A DNA stretch of 38,685 bases. It comes from an uncultured Planctomycetota bacterium (GTDB lineage: Bacteria > Planctomycetota > UBA1135 > GCA-002686595). Both the position numbers and the translations under genes were made by a program. Of this stretch, positions 16,266 through 24,296 are shown in pieces. The notes under the pieces were generated by a model that had not been told where the DNA came from, searched no databases, and was given only the letters and a program-made list of their open reading frames with translations. Position 1 is the stretch's first letter. Every line of letters starts with the position of its first letter. The stretch lies in assembly GCA_903892045.1 (NCBI GenBank), contig CAITGX010000152.1, forward strand, positions 1 to 38,685, in the 5' to 3' direction.

Positions 16266-17075
16266 CTACTTCTTCTCGCCGGCCTTCTGCGGGTTGGCCT
16301 GGGCGCTCATGAACTTGGCGATGTTCACCACGCAGGTCTTGTCCGCGGCGCTGCCGACGGCGGCGCCCTTGGCGACCAGGACCTCGACGAACTTGTGCCC
16401 CTCGTTGGCCGCCGCGCCGGAGTCGGCGATCGACTGGGCCGTGGCGCTCGTGTCCTTGCAGGCCACGATGCAGGTCGGGAGACCGCCGAGGGCGGCCACG
16501 TCCTTGGCGAGGTTGAAGCCGAGCGTCTCTTCCTTGGGCTCGAGCAGCACGAGGCAGCGCACGTTCTCGTCGCGCTGGGCGTAGCGGGTGACCAGCGTCG
16601 CGCCAGCGCGGTCGCCGAGCAGCGAGAGGTTCGAGCCGTGGACGCCGGGCTGCTCGGTGATCCAGTCGGCGGCGGCCTTCACGTCGCGCAGGGCGAAGGT
16701 CCACGCGCGGGCGCGCTCGTCCTCGGGCAGGGCGTCCCAGCCCTTGTCGCTACCGAGGCTCTCGCCATGGCCGCGCAGGTCGACCGCCACGACGGCGAAA
16801 CCCTGCTTCCACAGGCGCTCTCCGAGCTCGGCGAGCGTGCTGCGATCGGAGCCCGCGTCGTGGACGAGCACGGCGGCCGGCGCGGCGCCCTTCTGGTCCT
16901 TGGGGGCCCAGAACGAGGCCGCGAGCTTGCGCTTGTCCTCGCTCTCGAGCTCGACCTTGGTGGCTGAGCTCGCGGGCTTGGCCTTGGCGGGGGCCGAGGC
17001 GTCCACGGTCGACTGGGCGGAGAGCGGGGCGGCGCAGAGCAGCGCGGCGGCGATCAGAGCGTGAATCGATGCCAT
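16266..17075 (-). CDS. Secreted alpha/beta-hydrolase-fold protein lacking the catalytic Ser
   Basis: Protein of 269 aa with a signal peptide (MASIHALIAAALLCAAPLSAQ). After an Ala/Lys-rich linker (22-45) comes an alpha/beta-hydrolase fold of dienelactone-hydrolase/acyl-peptidase type: AAVLVHDAGSDRS for the oxyanion strand and VVAVDLRGHGES (96-106). The nucleophile elbow, normally G-x-S-x-G, reads G154-D-R156-A-G158, so Arg sits where Ser is expected. The acid position is plausible in CIVACKD, but a catalytic His near the end is not evident. It is therefore probably a non-catalytic binding protein or has diverged chemistry. The fold call is secure; the function is unknown. It is transcribed alone between two terminator-like hairpins. 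Confidence 0.75.
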   Translation of the reverse strand: MASIHALIAAALLCAAPLSAQSTVDASAPAKAKPASSATKVELESEDKRKLAASFWAPKDQKGAAPAAVLVHDAGSDRSTLAELGERLWKQGFAVVAVDLRGHGESLGSDKGWDALPEDERARAWTFALRDVKAAADWITEQPGVHGSNLSLLGDRAGATLVTRYAQRDENVRCLVLLEPKEETLGFNLAKDVAALGGLPTCIVACKDTSATAQSIADSGAAANEGHKFVEVLVAKGAAVGSAADKTCVVNIAKFMSAQANPQKAGEKK

Positions 17076-17218
17076 CGGGGGCGGGTCGGACGGGCCGTGA
17101 GACGGGAGGGGAGGGGCCTGACAGGCGACCCGATGCGGTGCCGGGGGACCGGCGGGGGCGCGTCGGGAGGCAACTACTCTAGAGCGCCGCCGTGGCTCGG
17201 CAACGGGCCGGGCGGACC

Positions 17219-17238
17219 AAAAACCGGGCTCAGCCCAG
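17219..17238 (-). terminator. Terminator overlapping the helicase stop codon
   Basis: On the minus strand, CTGGGC-TGA-GCCCGG (17238-17224, one T-G pair) folds with the helicase TGA stop as its 3-base loop. TTTTT (17223-17219) follows at once. The hairpin plus T5 is a compact intrinsic terminator starting inside the last codons of the gene. Confidence 0.6.
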
Positions 17239-19275
17239 CTCCAGCTGGCGCCGTGCGTCGACTTCGTCGCGGTTGACGAGCTCGATGGCCGCCCCGAGGC
17301 GCTCGAACACGTCCCAGTCGGGGTCGATGGCCCGGCGCACCTCGCGCATCAGCTGGATCGCCATGCGCAGGGTCCGGCACACGTCGCCGGGGCTGGCTTC
17401 CGTCCGCTCGGCGAGCTCGTCGATGCCCGCGCCGCCGCACCAGGCGATCACGGCGGGGGTCAGTCCGAAGTCGGGCTCCTTGAGCGTCTGCGGCACGCCG
17501 TGGCGGGTCTCGATGCGCACCACGCGTCCGATCACGTCGCCGACCTGCTTGCGCAGGCTGCCGTACATGGACTGCGCCAGCCACGGGCCGCCGCCGCGGC
17601 GGCGCTCCTCGTGGATCAGGGCCACGAAGACGACCGCGAGGGCCTCGGCGCCGAGGGTCTCGAGCGTGCCTTGGAACAGGAGCTCGGTGGCCTGCAGCTC
17701 GAAGCCGTTGATCACGCGCGCGATCTTGCCGCGCGCGGTCAGCTGCTCGCCGTTCTCGAGGTAGCCGAGCTCCTCGAGCACGCGCAGGTGGGCGTCGACG
17801 ACCGCGCTCTGGCGGCGGCGGTTCTTCTCCTGGGCCGAGGGGCTGCCGGAGCGGTGCTGGAAACGGTTGAAGCTCTTTTCCCACGCCTCGTGCACGCGCT
17901 CGAGGCCGAGGCTGGGCACGAGGTGCAGGAGGCTCGAGTAGGAGAGCTGGAAGCGGCTCATCACCGCCTCGGGCCCGCCGGTGAGGATGCGCTCGACCGG
18001 CGCCTCCTCGAGGGCCTTGGCGTCGAGCACCGAGTACACGAGGCCCTCGTCGTCGATGCCCTGCCGACCGGCGCGCCCCGCCATCTGCAGGTATTCGCGG
18101 CAGCGCAGCCAGTTCATCTCGATCCCGTCGAACTTCGAGAGCGAGTGGAACACCACCGTGCGCGCGGGCATGTTGATGCCGAGCGCGAAGGTCTCGGTGG
18201 TGAAGAGCATCTTCAGGAGCCCCGAGGTGAACATGCGCTCGACGAGCTCCTTGTGGATCGGGAGCACGCCGGCGTGGTGGAAGCCGATGCCGCGCCGACC
18301 CATGGTGAGCAGCTCGCCCTGCAGCTCGCGCTCGTCGAGCTGGAAGCTGGCGAGCAGCTCCTTCTGCAGCGCGAGCATCTGGTTGCGCTCGGCGGGGGTG
18401 AGCAGGTCGCGCCGGGCGTTGCGCCGGGCGAGGCGCTCGCAGTCCTTGCGGCTGAAGGCGAACACGAGCACCGGCAACTCGCCCTTGTCCTGCACGAGGT
18501 CGAGCAGGCGCTCGGTGGCGAGGGCCGGGTCCTCGAAGCGCGGACGCGGGCCCCCGCGGCGCTCCTCCCGACCGCCCCGGGCCCCTCGGCGAGGCTTGCG
18601 CCCCCCGCCCGAGGCTGCCTGGGCGTTGCGGCGCAGCCGGTCGACGTCGTCGGCCTCGCCCACCTCGCCCGAGAGGGACCAGATGCGGTGGTGCAGGGGC
18701 ACCGGGCGGACCTTGGACTCGACCACCTCGATCGGGTGGGGGCGGATCTCCGCCAGCCACTTGCCGAGCTCGAAGATGTTGGGGACCGTCGCCGACAGGC
18801 AGATGAAGCGCATCGTCGCCGGGGCGAAGATCAGGGACTCCTCCCAGACCGAGCCGCGCAGCAGGTCGTCGAGGTAGTGCACCTCGTCGAACACCGCGAA
18901 CTCCACGTCCTCGAGCTCGCGCGGGTTCTCGAAGATCGCGTTGCGCAGGATCTCGGTGGTCATGATGAGCACCTGCGCCCGCGGGTGGAGGGTGACGTCG
19001 CCCGTCAGGAGCCCGACGTCGATCCCCTGAGCCTTGAAGTCGCGGAACTTCTGGTTCGAGAGCGCCTTGATCGGCGAGGTGTAGATGCAGCGGCGCTTGC
19101 GGGCCACGGCCTCCTCGATGGCGTACTCGGCGACCAGCGTCTTGCCCGCTCCGGTCGGAGCGCCGACCAGCACGTTCTTTCCAGCGCGGATCGCGGCCAC
19201 GGCCCGCGACTGGAAGGCGCTCAGGGTGTAGCCCTTCCAGTGGAGCGGCGCGCCTTGCTCGGAGGTGTCGGACAT
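17230..19275 (-). CDS. Ski2/Mtr4-like DEVH-box superfamily 2 helicase
   Basis: Protein of 681 aa. Helicase motifs: APTGAGKT (39-46), TSPIKALSNQKFRDF (66-80), DEVH (130-133), LSATVPN (160-166), then VFAFSRKDCERLA and TTETFALGINMPARTVVF, and EYLQMAGRAGRQGID (motif VI). DEVH and the NMPARTV segment are typical of the Ski2/Mtr4/HelY group, which unwinds RNA in degradation or processing. The C-terminal third resembles the winged-helix and helical-bundle part of that group, without the arch of eukaryotic Mtr4. Residues about 221-246 form an Arg/Gly-rich insert between the two RecA domains that may add RNA affinity. A DNA role cannot be excluded. It diverges from the small 83-aa protein gene across 172 bases. 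Confidence 0.88.
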   Translation of the reverse strand: MSDTSEQGAPLHWKGYTLSAFQSRAVAAIRAGKNVLVGAPTGAGKTLVAEYAIEEAVARKRRCIYTSPIKALSNQKFRDFKAQGIDVGLLTGDVTLHPRAQVLIMTTEILRNAIFENPRELEDVEFAVFDEVHYLDDLLRGSVWEESLIFAPATMRFICLSATVPNIFELGKWLAEIRPHPIEVVESKVRPVPLHHRIWSLSGEVGEADDVDRLRRNAQAASGGGRKPRRGARGGREERRGGPRPRFEDPALATERLLDLVQDKGELPVLVFAFSRKDCERLARRNARRDLLTPAERNQMLALQKELLASFQLDERELQGELLTMGRRGIGFHHAGVLPIHKELVERMFTSGLLKMLFTTETFALGINMPARTVVFHSLSKFDGIEMNWLRCREYLQMAGRAGRQGIDDEGLVYSVLDAKALEEAPVERILTGGPEAVMSRFQLSYSSLLHLVPSLGLERVHEAWEKSFNRFQHRSGSPSAQEKNRRRQSAVVDAHLRVLEELGYLENGEQLTARGKIARVINGFELQATELLFQGTLETLGAEALAVVFVALIHEERRRGGGPWLAQSMYGSLRKQVGDVIGRVVRIETRHGVPQTLKEPDFGLTPAVIAWCGGAGIDELAERTEASPGDVCRTLRMAIQLMREVRRAIDPDWDVFERLGAAIELVNRDEVDARRQLELG

Positions 19276-19300
19276 CGTGCGGCGGATTCGCGCGCGACGC

Positions 19301-19329
19301 TTGAGGCGGCGCGCGAATAGGGGTATCTA
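19301..19329 (+). promoter_or_regulatory. Candidate sigma-70-like promoter for the 83-aa protein gene
   Basis: TTGAGG (19301-19306), a 17-base spacer and TATCTA (19324-19329) lie in the divergent gap, 118 bases before the ATG. Spacing is ideal but the -10 matches only three consensus positions, so this is a weak call. Confidence 0.3.
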
Positions 19330-19447
19330 ACCCTTCGTCGGCGCGGATACCAAGCTCCGCTTCCCGACTTGCCGTTCAACCGCGCGCGCGTCGCGCGATG
19401 TTTCCTTCCGCCGCACCGTTCCTCTCCTCGCACTCGGGACCCTCGCC

Positions 19448-19699
19448 ATGGAATCCTCGAACCCCTCCAAGAACCTCGCTCAGGTCCAGCGCTCGCTCGC
19501 CGGCCTCAAGATCGTCTCGCGCCTCCTGAGCCACGAGCTGCACGCGCAGTCGGCCTCCAAGGCGATCACGCTCTCGCGCGACGAGGCGATCGAGATCCAG
19601 ACCGTGATCGACGTGTTCATCGAGGAAATGTCGCGCAAGGGCGCCGGTCAGGTCACGAGCGGCGTCGAGCACGCGCCGGTCGTCGTCTCGCGCAACTAG
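19448..19699 (+). CDS. Small 83-aa protein of unknown function
   Basis: ATG at 19448 to TAG at 19697-19699. The protein is predicted mostly helical: residues 8-33 (KNLAQVQRSLAGLKIVSRLL) and 42-65 (LSRDEAIEIQTVIDVFIEEM) look like two amphipathic helices, followed by a flexible tail ending VVVSRN. There is no signal peptide, membrane segment, Cys or known motif. It stands alone between the divergent helicase gene and the FtsQ-like gene, 75 bases upstream of the latter. Its codon use matches its neighbours, and no other open frame explains the stretch, so I consider it a real gene, but I do not recognise its family. Confidence 0.65.
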   Translation: MESSNPSKNLAQVQRSLAGLKIVSRLLSHELHAQSASKAITLSRDEAIEIQTVIDVFIEEMSRKGAGQVTSGVEHAPVVVSRN

Positions 19700-19774
19700 C
19701 CCAACCGCCGCGCCGGAGAGGGTAGCTCGCGCGCGTCGCGGGCCACCTGAGCCTCGCGCGCAGGCGAAACTCCC

Positions 19775-20719
19775 GTGGAAGCGAAGGTCGAGGGGTCTGC
19801 CGAACCGCTGTCCGCGCCTGTCGCGCCCGAGTCGCGCTCCTCGAAGGAGCTGCTGACTTCGGCGCGGCTCGGTGCGCTCGGGCTCGTGCTTTCGTTGCTC
19901 GCGATCCTGTGGTTCTTCCGCGTGCTCGTGCGCGACGCGGAAGCCGCAAGCTTCACCTCGGTCGACCCGGCCGCGTCGCGCGTCGACTTCGGGCCGGGCT
20001 GGAGCGATCCGCGCTGGGAAGCGCTCGTCTCGGCCACGCTGGCCCAGCTGCCTCCGTTGCATCCCGAGCGTGCGGAGGACGTGCGCCTCGTCGAGGACAC
20101 GCTGCTCAAGCTGCCGATCGTCGCCGCCGTCGGTGAGACGCGCGTGCTCTGGCCCGATGGCCTGCGCGTGGCGATCGAGCTGCGCCAGCCGGTGGCCTGC
20201 GTGCGCTCCGGCGACGTGTACTTCGCCGTGTCGGTCGAGGGCATCGTGCTGCCGGGCGCGTGGAGCACGCCGCCGGGGCACGAAGGCAAGTTCCTGCCGC
20301 TCATCGTGCTCGAGGATGAGGTGCGCGGCGCGGCGTGGGAGGGCAACGTGCTCGATTCCGCCGGCGCACACGACGGACTCGCCGTGGCCGCTGCGCTCGA
20401 GCGCGAGCTCGCCGCGGACGACTGGGTGCGACTCGGGCGCGCGGTGATCGATGCACGCACGGCGCGCACCACGAGCGTCGAGGAGCCGGGCACCGTGCTG
20501 CTGCTCGAAGGCGCGCGGCGCATTCACTTCGGACGCAGCCCGAACCTCGACGCGCCTGGCGAGCTGCCGGTGAAGAACAAGTGCGCGTCGCTCGCTCGCG
20601 CACTGCGGCTGGCCGAGAGCGGCGAGCCGCCGGTCGACTGGGAGCTGGTCGACGTGCGCTGGGATGTGCCGGAAGTGCTGCCCCGCGGCGGCCTGCCGAA
20701 GCCGCCCAAGAAGAAGTAG
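19775..20719 (+). CDS. FtsQ/DivIB-like single-pass membrane protein
   Basis: Protein of 314 aa from a GTG start. A short cytoplasmic tail is followed by one membrane segment (about 30-52, ARLGALGLVLSLLAILWFF) and an extracytoplasmic part. Residues about 110-160 contain the FtsQ-type strand pattern LPIVAAVGETRVLWPDGL, then RVAIELRQPVACVRSG and VSVEGIVLPG, matching the usual 'wP..l.v.v.er.Pva' and 'vd..G.vl' features. The C-terminal part includes VDWELVDVRWDVPEVLPR, comparable with the end of the FtsQ beta domain. FtsQ links early and late cell-division proteins at the septum. Here it lies outside any division/cell-wall cluster. The likeness is in pattern and topology, so another POTRA-type protein remains possible. 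The next gene begins 34 bases on. Confidence 0.6.
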   Translation: MEAKVEGSAEPLSAPVAPESRSSKELLTSARLGALGLVLSLLAILWFFRVLVRDAEAASFTSVDPAASRVDFGPGWSDPRWEALVSATLAQLPPLHPERAEDVRLVEDTLLKLPIVAAVGETRVLWPDGLRVAIELRQPVACVRSGDVYFAVSVEGIVLPGAWSTPPGHEGKFLPLIVLEDEVRGAAWEGNVLDSAGAHDGLAVAAALERELAADDWVRLGRAVIDARTARTTSVEEPGTVLLLEGARRIHFGRSPNLDAPGELPVKNKCASLARALRLAESGEPPVDWELVDVRWDVPEVLPRGGLPKPPKKK

Positions 20720-20753
20720 GGCGCGCGGCCCTTGCGCTGGGCCCTCCGGCAGG

Positions 20754-21356
20754 GTGCCATCGCACTTCGCCGTGCAGCTCGCCCGCCCGCTCCTCGCTCA
20801 CCTGCTCGCCGTGGCGCCGGTCCTCGGCACCTGGCATGCGCCGTCGCGCGCGAGCCTCGGCGGTCTGTCGTTGCTCGGCTGGACGCTGGCGGTGCACCTC
20901 GCGTGCGCGCTCGTTCCAGAGCGACGTGTCGAGCGCTCGCGCGTGCAGGCGGCGCTCGCGACCTTGGCCTTCTCGCTGCCGGCGCTCGCGCTGGGCCTCG
21001 GACTCGACCTGCAGGCGGGATTCCGCCCGAGCGCGCTGCTCGCGCTCGCCGGCACGGGCGCTCTCTCGCTCGCGCTCGTCGGCGCGGCGGCGCCGGAATC
21101 GCAGCGTGAAGAGCGCGCGGTGCTCGCGAGCGGGGCGCTGTTCGTGCTGCTGCCCGCGCTGCTCGCCGTCGCGCTCGCGCTGTGCGGCCTCGAGCCGGAC
21201 GGCGCGCGCTGGCTCGCGGCGAGTCCGCTCGCGAGCGCGCTGCGGGCGACCGTGCGCGCCGCGGACGTGAACTCGCTGGCGCTCGCGCCGCTCGGCGCAG
21301 CCGCGGTGCTCGCTGTCGCGTGGAGCGTGGGCCGTCGAGAAGGAGCGCGCGCGTGA
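20754..21356 (+). CDS. Multi-pass membrane protein of unknown function
   Basis: Protein of 200 aa assuming the GTG at 20754 (VPSHFAVQLARPLLA); another GTG at 20772 is possible. It has about five or six hydrophobic segments rich in Leu and Ala, for example LLAHLLAVAPVLGTW, LSLLGWTLAVHLACALV and LASGALFVLLPALLAVALAL, and a last segment ending in the basic tail GRREGARA. No family motif is visible. The general look is like a permease subunit of an ABC-2-type exporter, but no ATPase gene is adjacent, so this is only a resemblance. The stop overlaps the next start by four bases (GTGA), which couples the two proteins. Confidence 0.6.
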   Translation: MPSHFAVQLARPLLAHLLAVAPVLGTWHAPSRASLGGLSLLGWTLAVHLACALVPERRVERSRVQAALATLAFSLPALALGLGLDLQAGFRPSALLALAGTGALSLALVGAAAPESQREERAVLASGALFVLLPALLAVALALCGLEPDGARWLAASPLASALRATVRAADVNSLALAPLGAAAVLAVAWSVGRREGARA

Positions 21357-22384
21357 GTCTCGCTGCTGCGCTCGCGCTCTCGGTCGCGCTCGTCTCGCAG
21401 GGGCTCGGCCGCATCCGTCAGGCCGAAGTCGAGCTGCGCGGACCGCTCGCGGCGCTCGAAGTCGAGCTTCCGGGGCAGGCTTCGACGCGCCTCGAGCTCG
21501 GGCTCGCGCCGGGCGAGCTGCGCACGGTCAGCGTGCCGGTGTTCGCCGGAGTCGACGGCGCCGAGCTCGTGCTGCGCGAGCTTCCCGAGCAGGAGGGTTC
21601 GGCGCGCTGGGTCGGCTGGACGCGCGAAGGCGAGGCGGAGCTCGCGGAGCACTGGCGCGCGCTCCCGAGCGGTCTGCGCACGCGTCCGGCCGTCGCGCGC
21701 GGCGACGGTGTCGCGGGACGCGAGCCCCAGCCCGCGGCGCTCGTCTTTTCCGCGGCGCTGCTCGTGCTCGCGCTGGCCCTGCGACGTCGCCCCGCGCTCG
21801 CGTGTGGTGTCGGCGTCGGCGGCGGAGTGGCGCTCGTCCTGTGGCTCGCGAGCGCCGCCGCGACGACGCGCGAGCTGCGCGTGCTCGAAGGCGAGGGCGA
21901 CGGACCATGGCTCGCGTGGGACAGCGGCTTCGACTCGCTCGTGATCCCTGCCGCGCTGCCCCTGCAGGTCGAGGTCGAGCCGCGCTCGGCGAGCGTGCAG
22001 GCCTTTGGAGCGCTCTCGGCGGCCGGGGTGGGGGAGCTCACGCTCGTTGCCCGCGGAGCCTTGCTGAGGCGGGCCAGCGCGGTCGACCCGGGCCCGCGAC
22101 GGGTGTCGGCAAGCGTCAACGGTTGGGGCGCCTTCGAGGAGGTCTGGCTGCGCTCCGGGGACGGGCGCTGGACGGCCCACGGGCCCTGGGAAGCGGGAGC
22201 CGCCCTGCCTGCGGGCCGCCCGGGAGACCCTCCCGGTGCCCTCAACCCGGCCCTGCCCCAAGGCGTGACGGTGCTCGTGGCCCGGCTGGCCCCGGGCGTG
22301 TTTTCCGCGGGTGCGCCCGCCGGACGGCCGGTCTGGCTGCGCTGGATCGGGCCCGAAGTTGGCGACTCTGGACTACCCCGTTGA
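21353..22384 (+). CDS. Membrane protein with two extracytoplasmic domains, unknown function
   Basis: Protein of 343 aa. The GTG at 21353 has AAGGAG about 7 bases upstream and overlaps the previous stop. An N-terminal hydrophobic stretch (MSLAAALALSVALVSQG) looks like a signal sequence or anchor. A beta-rich domain follows (about 25-120), then two membrane segments (about 128-144 and 148-170, separated by RRR), and a second beta-rich domain (about 175-343). No catalytic motif or family signature is recognised. Tight coupling with the preceding membrane protein suggests a two-component envelope complex, possibly together with the FtsQ-like protein. The gap to rplM is 82 bases. Confidence 0.6.
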   Translation: MSLAAALALSVALVSQGLGRIRQAEVELRGPLAALEVELPGQASTRLELGLAPGELRTVSVPVFAGVDGAELVLRELPEQEGSARWVGWTREGEAELAEHWRALPSGLRTRPAVARGDGVAGREPQPAALVFSAALLVLALALRRRPALACGVGVGGGVALVLWLASAAATTRELRVLEGEGDGPWLAWDSGFDSLVIPAALPLQVEVEPRSASVQAFGALSAAGVGELTLVARGALLRRASAVDPGPRRVSASVNGWGAFEEVWLRSGDGRWTAHGPWEAGAALPAGRPGDPPGALNPALPQGVTVLVARLAPGVFSAGAPAGRPVWLRWIGPEVGDSGLPR

Positions 22385-22409
22385 TGCGCGGGGGCCCGCT
22401 CGCTACTCT
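22381..22409 (+). promoter_or_regulatory. Candidate promoter for rplM-rpsI
   Basis: TTGATG (22381-22386, overlapping the preceding stop codon), a 17-base spacer and TACTCT (22404-22409), 58 bases before the rplM ATG. The spacing is ideal but the -10 is poor. It resembles the candidate at 19301-19329 in form. Confidence 0.3.
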
Positions 22410-22466
22410 CTTCGCCCGCTCTGAAGCCACGAGACCCCTGCTTCGCGAGCGCCCGAGCCTATTCCG

Positions 22467-22910
22467 ATGAAGTCCACCCACGTCCGTTCCGCCGACGCTC
22501 AAGAGCGTTGGATCCTGTACGACGCCTCCGAGCACACTCTCGGTCGCATGGCCTCGCAGATCGCCATGCACCTGATGGGCAAGGATCGTCCGACCTACAC
22601 GCCCGACCAGCTGACGGGCGCGCACGTGGTCGTGATCAACGCCGCTCAGGCGAAGTTCACGGGCAAGAAGGGCGAGACGAAGGAGTACCAGCACTACACG
22701 AAGTACGCCGGCGGCCTGAAGCGCGTGAACATCTCGGATGTTCGCGAGCAGCGCCCCGAGGACATCGTGTCGCTCGCCGTGCGCCGCATGCTGCCCAAGA
22801 CCCGCCTCGGCCACGACATGCTGCGCCGCCTGAAGGTCTACCCGGGCACCGAGCACCCGCACACGGCCCAGAATCCCCAGAAGCTCACCCCCGCCAAGGC
22901 TTCCAAGTAA
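22467..22910 (+). CDS. rplM: 50S ribosomal protein L13 (uL13)
   Basis: Protein of 147 aa, the usual length for bacterial uL13. Conserved parts: RWILYDASEHTLGRMASQIA, then MGKDRPTYTPDQLTGAHVVV and INA at the N-terminus; HYTKYAGGLKR in the middle; MLPKTRLGHDMLRRLKVYPG, EHPHTAQNP at the end. It binds 23S rRNA early in assembly of the large subunit. It is followed by rpsI after 15 bases, the normal bacterial rplM-rpsI operon. The ATG has no strong ribosome site. Confidence 0.98.
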   Translation: MKSTHVRSADAQERWILYDASEHTLGRMASQIAMHLMGKDRPTYTPDQLTGAHVVVINAAQAKFTGKKGETKEYQHYTKYAGGLKRVNISDVREQRPEDIVSLAVRRMLPKTRLGHDMLRRLKVYPGTEHPHTAQNPQKLTPAKASK

Positions 22911-22925
22911 GGCGAGACACGCCAC

Positions 22926-23318
22926 ATGACCACGACGAACTACATCTGGGGCCTCGGCCGCCGCAAGACCTCGACCGCCCGCGTCCGCATCCAGCCCGGT
23001 GCCGGCGCCTTCTTCATCAACGGTCGCCCGCTCGACAACTTCTTCCCCGTGCTCGAGCACCGCAACCGCGCCACCTCGCCGCTCAAGCTGCTCGAGGGCG
23101 TGCAGTACGACGTCTTCGCGACCGTCGACGGCGGCGGCCTGATCGGCCAGGCCGACGCGGTGCGCCTCGGCCTCGCGCGCGCGCTCAAGACCGTCAACCC
23201 CGCGCTCGACTCCGGCCTGCGCGGCGGCGGTCACCTCACGCGTGACTCGCGCATGAAGGAGCGCAAGAAGTACGGCCGTCGCGGCGCTCGTCGCGGCTTC
23301 CAGTTCTCGAAGCGCTAG
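22926..23318 (+). CDS. rpsI: 30S ribosomal protein S9 (uS9)
   Basis: Protein of 130 aa, normal length. Typical features are GLGRRKTSTARVRIQPGAGA near the start, INGRPLDNFFP, GGGLIGQADAVRLGLARAL, and the basic C-terminus ending FQFSKR. The last Lys-Arg contacts the P-site tRNA anticodon in known ribosomes. AAGGCGAG about 11 bases upstream is a plausible ribosome site. It ends the two-gene ribosomal operon; a strong hairpin follows. Confidence 0.98.
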   Translation: MTTTNYIWGLGRRKTSTARVRIQPGAGAFFINGRPLDNFFPVLEHRNRATSPLKLLEGVQYDVFATVDGGGLIGQADAVRLGLARALKTVNPALDSGLRGGGHLTRDSRMKERKKYGRRGARRGFQFSKR

Positions 23319-23332
23319 TGCGCCTTGGGGCT

Positions 23333-23356
23333 GCGCGCTCGCCTTCGCGAGCGCGC
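23333..23356 (+). terminator. Terminator hairpin after rpsI
   Basis: Perfect 10-bp stem, GCGCGCTCGC (23333-23342) with GCGAGCGCGC (23347-23356), and a 4-base CTTC loop, beginning 15 bases after the rpsI stop. The following GGACCTTGTCTCTC is only mildly T-rich. Confidence 0.65.
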
Positions 23357-23453
23357 GGACCTTGTCTCTCACGACCCGCGCGGCGCACTCAGCGTCGCGC
23401 GGCGTCCTTTCCGGGGCGCCTGCGCGCGCTCCTCGTCGTCAGGTGCTCGACCC

Positions 23454-24200
<747 letters not shown>

Positions 24201-24296
24201 TTTTCCGGTCGATCGAGGCCGCGCGAGCGCCCGCGGGCAGGGCGGCGCTTCAAGTCGACCGCCGTGCTCGCTAAGGTTGCGCGCCAAGGAGTTCCC

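Noticed and set aside
23319-23453. Extra gene or extended yebC between rpsI and yebC
   Set aside because: The in-frame extension from 23325 runs through the rpsI terminator hairpin and the conserved MAGHS start is at 23454.
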